From: Tessaracoccus flavus
Lineage (GTDB): Bacteria; Actinomycetota; Actinomycetes; Propionibacteriales; Propionibacteriaceae
Direction: 5' to 3'
NCBI RefSeq assembly: GCF_001997295.1
Contig: NZ_CP019605.1
Coordinates: 3,038,001 to 3,102,000, forward strand
Length of the DNA: 64,000 bases
A program made the position numbers and the translations under genes. The notes beneath the pieces were generated by a model. That model saw only the letters and a list, made by a program, of their open reading frames with translations, was not told the DNA's origin and did not search any database. Below, piece after piece: positions 59,860-64,000 of the stretch; the stretch's first letter is position 1; each line of letters begins with the position of its first letter.

Positions 59860-61017
59860 ATGCAGTTCGGCATCTTCACGATCGGCGACATCACCCCCGA
59901 CCCCACCACGGGCCGCACGCCCACCGAGCACGAGCGCATCAAGGCGACTGTCGAGCTCGCGCTCAAGGCGGAGGAGGTGGGCCTCGACGTCTTCGCGGCG
60001 GGCCAGCACCACAACCCGCCGTTCGTGGCCACCTCGCCGACGACGACGCTCGCGTTCATCGCCGCGAAGACCGAGCGGATCATCCTGTCCACCGCGACCA
60101 CGCTCATCACCACCACTGATCCGGTGCGCATCGCGGAGGACTACGCCCAGCTGCAGCATCTCGCCGAGGGGCGGGTCGATCTGACGCTCGGCCGCGGTAA
60201 CACCGGCCCGGTCTACCCCTGGTTCGGGCAGGACATCCGCGACGGCATCGCGCTCGCGATCGAGAACTACGAGCTCCTGCACCGGCTGTGGCGCGAGGAC
60301 GTCGTCAATTGGCAGGGCAAGTTCCGCACCCCGCTCCACGGGTTCACCGCCACTCCCCGTCCGCTCGACGGAGTGGCACCGTTCGTCTGGCACGGCTCGA
60401 TCCGCTCGCCCGAGATCGCCGAGCAGGCCGCCTACTACGGCGATGGTTTCTTCCACAACAACATCTTCTGGCCGCCCAGCCACACCCGCCGCATGGTGGA
60501 GCTGTACCGGCGCCGCTACGAGCACTACGGCCACGGCAGGGCCGACCAGGCGATCGTCGGGCTCGGCGGGCAGGTGTTCATGCGCAAGAACTCCCAGGAC
60601 GCCATCCGCGAGTTCCGTCCCTACTTCGACAACGCCCCGGTCTACGGCGGCGGCCCGTCGCTGGAGGACTTCTCCCGCGAGACGCCGTTGACCGTCGGCT
60701 CGCCGCAGCAGGTGATCGAGCGGGTCCTCGGGTTCCGGGAGTACGCGGGCGATTACCAGCGCCAGCTCTTCCTCATGGACCACGCCGGGCTGCCGCAGAA
60801 GACCGTGCTGGAGCAGCTCGACCTGCTCGGCGAAGAGGTCGTGCCGGTGCTGCGCCAAGAGTTCGCGAAGCTGAAGCCCGCTCACGTGCCCGACGCCCCC
60901 ACCCACGCCTCGCTCGTCGCCGCCGCCGGCGCGCCCGATCCCCCGGCCGAGCGCGGCCCCTCCGCGGACCGCTGGACCGGCACCCGCGCCGAGGACGGCA
61001 ACCGCCTGACCGGCTAG
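59860..61017 (+). CDS. LLM-class flavin-dependent monooxygenase, CE1758 family
   Basis: A 385-residue luciferase-like TIM-barrel enzyme: MQFGIFTIGDITPDPTTGR, AAGQHHNPPFVATSP, LTLGRGNTGPVYPWFG, and FVWHGSIRSPEIAEQAAYYGDGFF. It uses reduced FMN and oxygen on an unknown substrate. The paired FMN reductase 26 bp downstream would supply the flavin. The C-terminal 40 residues are Pro/Ala-rich. GGAGG precedes ATG. Confidence 0.92.
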   Translation: MQFGIFTIGDITPDPTTGRTPTEHERIKATVELALKAEEVGLDVFAAGQHHNPPFVATSPTTTLAFIAAKTERIILSTATTLITTTDPVRIAEDYAQLQHLAEGRVDLTLGRGNTGPVYPWFGQDIRDGIALAIENYELLHRLWREDVVNWQGKFRTPLHGFTATPRPLDGVAPFVWHGSIRSPEIAEQAAYYGDGFFHNNIFWPPSHTRRMVELYRRRYEHYGHGRADQAIVGLGGQVFMRKNSQDAIREFRPYFDNAPVYGGGPSLEDFSRETPLTVGSPQQVIERVLGFREYAGDYQRQLFLMDHAGLPQKTVLEQLDLLGEEVVPVLRQEFAKLKPAHVPDAPTHASLVAAAGAPDPPAERGPSADRWTGTRAEDGNRLTG

Positions 61018-61043
61018 TTCGTCACCCTTCGAAGGAGTTAGCT

Positions 61044-61634
61044 ATGACCCGCATCGTCGTCATCTCCGGCGGCCTCGGCACGCCGTCGTCCACCCGCGTC
61101 CTGGGCGACCTCATCGTCGCCCGCCTCCGTGAGGAACTCGCCGGCGACGGCGACCTTGAGGTCTCGGTCGCCGAACTGCGCGAGCTCGCCCATCCCATCG
61201 TCGACGCCATGCTGACCGGCTTCCCGACCGGCGAGCTGGCGCGAGTCGTCGACGATGTCGCGGACGCGGATGCCCTCGTGGTGGTCAGCCCCACGTTCTC
61301 GGCGTCGATGAGCGGGCTCGTCAAGAGCTTCTTCGACATTCTCGAGCCCGACACGTTGCGTGGGAAGCCCGTGCTCATGGCCGCCACCGGGGGCACCGAG
61401 CGCCACTCGCTGATGCTGGACTTCGCCATGCGACCGCTGTTCTCGTACCTCGGGGCCGAGCCGGTGCGCACGGCGATCTTCGCTGCCACCTCGGACTTCG
61501 GCGGCCCCGGATCGGCTGCGCTCGGGCGTCGGGTCCGCGACGGCGCCGCCGACCTGGCCCGCGCCCTCACCTCCGCGCCCAGACAGCGCGAGCCGGAGGG
61601 TTTCGTGGACTTCGAAACCCTCCTCGCCGGCTGA
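61044..61634 (+). CDS. NADPH-dependent FMN reductase, CE1759 family
   Basis: A 196-residue flavodoxin-fold reductase: RIVVISGGLGTPSSTRVLGD (phosphate loop), VVVSPTFSASMSGLVKSFFD and MAATGGTERHSLMLDFAMRPLF. It is the reductase partner of the LLM monooxygenase encoded just upstream, and both should be co-transcribed from the promoter at 59828. GAAGGAG precedes ATG 61044. Confidence 0.92.
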   Translation: MTRIVVISGGLGTPSSTRVLGDLIVARLREELAGDGDLEVSVAELRELAHPIVDAMLTGFPTGELARVVDDVADADALVVVSPTFSASMSGLVKSFFDILEPDTLRGKPVLMAATGGTERHSLMLDFAMRPLFSYLGAEPVRTAIFAATSDFGGPGSAALGRRVRDGAADLARALTSAPRQREPEGFVDFETLLAG

Positions 61635-61644
61635 CCCCTCGCCG

Positions 61645-61835
61645 TTTCCCTGGGTTGCGGCCGTGAGGGTCGAGCGTGACGTCCGCGCCGTTTCCCTGAG
61701 TAGCGGCCGTGAGGGACGAGCGGCCGTGTATCGAAGGGCTCGTGAGGTGGTCCGCTGTCTCTGGTGGGCGTGGCGCTGTGGGGGGCCTTTCGATACGGGG
61801 CTCGTTCCTCGCCCCTACTCAAGGAGACGTGCCCT
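61645..61835. repeat. Family B palindromic repeat, uninterrupted copy
   Basis: Left arm CCCTGAGTAGCGGCCGTGAG ... GTATCGAAGGG (61727) and right arm CCTTTCGATAC ... CTCGTTCCTCGCCCCTACTC mirror each other around a variable middle. It serves as the template for reading the IS110-interrupted copy. No gene lies between 61635 and 61918. Confidence 0.8.
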
Positions 61836-61918
61836 ACTCTGAAGGGGTCACTTTGGTGACACGCGCGACCATAATGGTCGTACGTGTCGCTGAATGGCAC
61901 CTCTCGGTAACGTAGGGG

Positions 61919-63667
61919 CTAGCGCGGGAGGATGTCGACGCTGCATCCCGCGTCGACCAGGGGCTGGAGGGTGTGCGCGTCGGTGATGCCGTCGGCCGAC
62001 CAGAACAGCAGTTTCCGCAGCGACACCTGACCCGCCAGCGGCGATACCTGCGTGATCGAGTGACCGCGGAAGTACAGCTCGCGAAGCACCGGCTGCACCG
62101 TCCAGCCAGCAAGGCTCGCCACCGGCGAATCGCCCACGCTCAGCATGCGCAGGGATGGCTGGACCTGCATCCCACCCAGCTGGGTCACTCGACTGTTGGA
62201 GGCGTCGAGCGACTGGAGCTTCGGCAGCGAGGGTAGGCCCGAGAGATCCGCCACCGACGTGTAGTCGATCTGCAACGTGTCCAGCGACGGCTGTGGGGCG
62301 AACCCGGCGGTGGTCGTCAGCGGGTTGAACGACGCGTCGATGCGCGCCAGCAGCGGCATCGTCGGCAGGCCGGCCCACGAGGTGAGCTCGTTGTGGGTGA
62401 TATTCAGGTAGGTGAGCGACGGCAGCGGCGGCAGGCCTGCGAAGGATGTCAGCCCGTTGCCACTGGCCACAAGGTCCTTCAAGATCGGCAGCGCCGGCAG
62501 CCCCGCGAACGACGGCGTCTGCAGCCCGGACGCCTGGAGCAGCGTGAGCGACCCGAGCGACGGCATCCCCTCGAACGAGGTGATCGGGTTGTTGTTGAGG
62601 TGGAGCGACGCCAGCTTCGGCAGCGACGGCATCCCGCGCAGGGTGCTGACCTGGCCGTCGCCGACCGACAGGAAGTCCAATTGACCCAGCGACGGCAGGG
62701 TCGCCAGCGACGTGAGCAGGGTCTCCCGCGCGTCGAGGTGGGTCAGCGACGGGGTGTGCCGCAGCGGGCTGAGGTCGCTGACCGGGGTGTCCCACATGGT
62801 CAACCTCGTCAGGGCCGGCAGGTGGGCCACCTCGGCGAGCGATGCGACGTTCGACGACTGAAGCCCGAGGAAGCTCACCTTCGCCTGGGGGGGCAGACCC
62901 TTCAGACTCCCAAGCTCGGTGAAGGAGAAGTCTAGGCCGGTGAGGTTGGGCAGGTACGGCATCCCTTCCAGCGATCGCACGCCGGAGTAGCTGCAGTTCA
63001 GACGCGTCAGGCGGGCGGCGGCCTCGGCGTCGAAGTCTGCGGCCGTGCGCACCCCGGAGCGAAGCACAATGCAGCTCTTGAGCCCGGCGTCCTTGACCTG
63101 GCTGAGGTCGCGCGGCCATTCGGGGCCGGGCTCGGCCGGCGGCGTGGGCGTCGGTGTGGGCGTGGGGGCGGCCGCGGGCGGCGAGAACCGCACCATGTTG
63201 TTGAGAATCTCCTTGGTGACCCACCGGTACGAGGTGCCGCCCGACGCTGCACGCACGGACTCGACGACGCTCGCCTTGAGGAAGGTTCGGCAGCCGTTCT
63301 GGCCGGTCAGGGGGGTGTCGCACTCGGTGCGCCATGTGCGCCCGGCGTTGGTCCACGTACCGGTGTTGGCCAGCGGGTTGTCGCCCCACCCGGCGCGGGG
63401 CATCGGGGCGTAGGTGAGGTTGTTGAAGGCCCAGTCGGTCTCGGGCACGAAGCGGCCGTTGATGTAGGACACCACCGTGGCCATGATCTCGGTGCGGCAC
63501 CGCTTCGTCTGCGAGTACGGCTCGCACTCGGTGCTCCACAGGCGCCCGTTGATCTCATGGACGCCCGGCTCGAGGTAGACGTCGAGGGCGGCGGCGGGGG
63601 CTGCTGGGGCCAGCGGTGCGGCGGCGACCGCCACGAGCAGGGCCAGCGCGAGGCGGAGCTTCTTCAC
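61919..63667 (-). CDS. Secreted leucine-rich-repeat protein
   Basis: A 582-residue exported protein. Signal peptide 1-27 (ALALLVAVAAAPLAPAAPAAA), then two related about 45-residue modules with W-x-TEC ... CRT (WSTECEPYSQTKRCRT, WRTECDTPLTGQNGCRT), a Pro/Thr linker (PTPTPTPTPP), and about fifteen LRRs of about 22 residues (LPSLTYLNITHNELTSWAG type) to residue 570. The repeat consensus resembles SDS22/internalin LRRs, which bind proteins. No sortase motif or C-terminal anchor is present, so it is probably released. GTG 63667 with a -10-like TAGCTT six bases upstream. Confidence 0.85.
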   Translation of the reverse strand: MKKLRLALALLVAVAAAPLAPAAPAAALDVYLEPGVHEINGRLWSTECEPYSQTKRCRTEIMATVVSYINGRFVPETDWAFNNLTYAPMPRAGWGDNPLANTGTWTNAGRTWRTECDTPLTGQNGCRTFLKASVVESVRAASGGTSYRWVTKEILNNMVRFSPPAAAPTPTPTPTPPAEPGPEWPRDLSQVKDAGLKSCIVLRSGVRTAADFDAEAAARLTRLNCSYSGVRSLEGMPYLPNLTGLDFSFTELGSLKGLPPQAKVSFLGLQSSNVASLAEVAHLPALTRLTMWDTPVSDLSPLRHTPSLTHLDARETLLTSLATLPSLGQLDFLSVGDGQVSTLRGMPSLPKLASLHLNNNPITSFEGMPSLGSLTLLQASGLQTPSFAGLPALPILKDLVASGNGLTSFAGLPPLPSLTYLNITHNELTSWAGLPTMPLLARIDASFNPLTTTAGFAPQPSLDTLQIDYTSVADLSGLPSLPKLQSLDASNSRVTQLGGMQVQPSLRMLSVGDSPVASLAGWTVQPVLRELYFRGHSITQVSPLAGQVSLRKLLFWSADGITDAHTLQPLVDAGCSVDILPR

Positions 63668-63679
63668 GACCGAAAGCTA
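63668..63679 (-). promoter_or_regulatory. Predicted leaderless promoter -10 box
   Basis: On the minus strand TAGCTT plus six bases precede GTG 63667. Confidence 0.4.
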
Positions 63680-63714
63680 CACCCCGCGCGGGCGTTCCCC
63701 GCAGTCGGGGACGA

Positions 63715-64000
63715 TCAGGCCTCGGCGAGGACCTCGGCCATGGCCTCGGGGCCCCAGCTCAGGATCTGTACCTGCGGGGAGGCGCTCAGCAGGACGGCGT
63801 TGCCGTGGCCCACGAAGACCCAGGTGTACTCGTTCGGCTGCGCGAACACCTCGTAGCCCGACTCCTCGGCGCTCTCGGTGACGGCCGTGATGACGGCGGA
63901 GGGGTCCTCGTCGATGATCATGACGTAGGCGGGCTGGGCGTCGCTGACCAGAGACTCCTCGGGGAGCTTGATGCCCTTCGGCACCTCGATCTCCTGCGGG
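63715..64000 (-). CDS. Hypothetical protein, 5' end beyond window
   Basis: At least 94 codons are open through the right edge (the residues PQEIEV precede a possible GTG start at 63984). The visible part (YVMIIDEDPSAVITAVTESA ... WVFVGHGNAVLLSASPQVQ) is acidic and probably a small alpha/beta protein. No domain is recognised and the true start is outside the window. Confidence 0.55.
   Translation of the reverse strand, partial: PQEIEVPKGIKLPEESLVSDAQPAYVMIIDEDPSAVITAVTESAEESGYEVFAQPNEYTWVFVGHGNAVLLSASPQVQILSWGPEAMAEVLAEA

Overview
The window is GC-rich bacterial chromosome with almost no wasted space between genes, frequent GTG/TTG starts, many apparently leaderless genes and actinobacterial family members: a single-chain biotin-dependent carboxylase, DUF6458, TIGR04053-type radical SAM, the CE1758/CE1759 flavin pair and an actinobacterial Tad locus. 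I infer an actinobacterium, plausibly Propionibacteriaceae; the family assignment is inference. No rRNA, tRNA, CRISPR or prophage was seen.

Layout. 1-9.6 kb is a surface-polysaccharide region: frameshifted pyruvyl transferase, nucleotide-sugar dehydrogenase, glycosyltransferase, O-antigen-ligase-like protein, low-molecular-weight tyrosine phosphatase, a nucleotidyltransferase/GT2 fusion, PqqD-like protein and a CapD/WbpM-type enzyme. 9.6-15.7 kb holds a hypothetical protein, an MFS transporter, an AGCS amino-acid/sodium symporter, class I fumarase and a small anchored protein with a poly-Asp tail. An IS110 element (about 15.87-17.30 kb) sits inside a palindromic repeat. 17.3-30.3 kb carries a two-component system, a 1840-residue multidomain acyl-CoA carboxylase, a metal P-type ATPase with separate HMA chaperone and divergent Crp/Fnr regulator, and a TIGR01777 protein. 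30.3-41.4 kb is mostly transporters plus citrate synthase. 41.5-50.3 kb holds radical SAM, PRPP synthetase paralogue, FMN reductase, serine dehydratase, alcohol dehydrogenase and a secreted putative metalloprotease. 50.9-58.5 kb is a compact Tad/Flp pilus operon ending in a LysM/BTAD protein. 58.7-64 kb has IlvE, the CE1758/CE1759 pair, a secreted leucine-rich-repeat protein and a partial gene.

The most unusual signal is a pair of intergenic arrays (42844-43130 and 49031-49400). Each is a dyad: 8-bp boxes ACGCCAAC at exact 20-bp steps on the left, the inverted box GTTGGCGT at 20-bp steps on the right, mirrored about a central long hairpin. In both arrays the distance from the dyad centre to the first box is the same (30.5 bp). 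I know of no named element with this architecture.

Other themes are a dispersed palindromic repeat (core CCCTGAGCTTGTCGAAGG) at nine loci whose arm tips have been tandemly amplified and which supplies C-terminal codons to neighbouring genes; a TANNNT-N6-(A/G)TG signature implying leaderless mRNAs for about nine genes; and DnaA-box-like sites concentrated in the tad locus.
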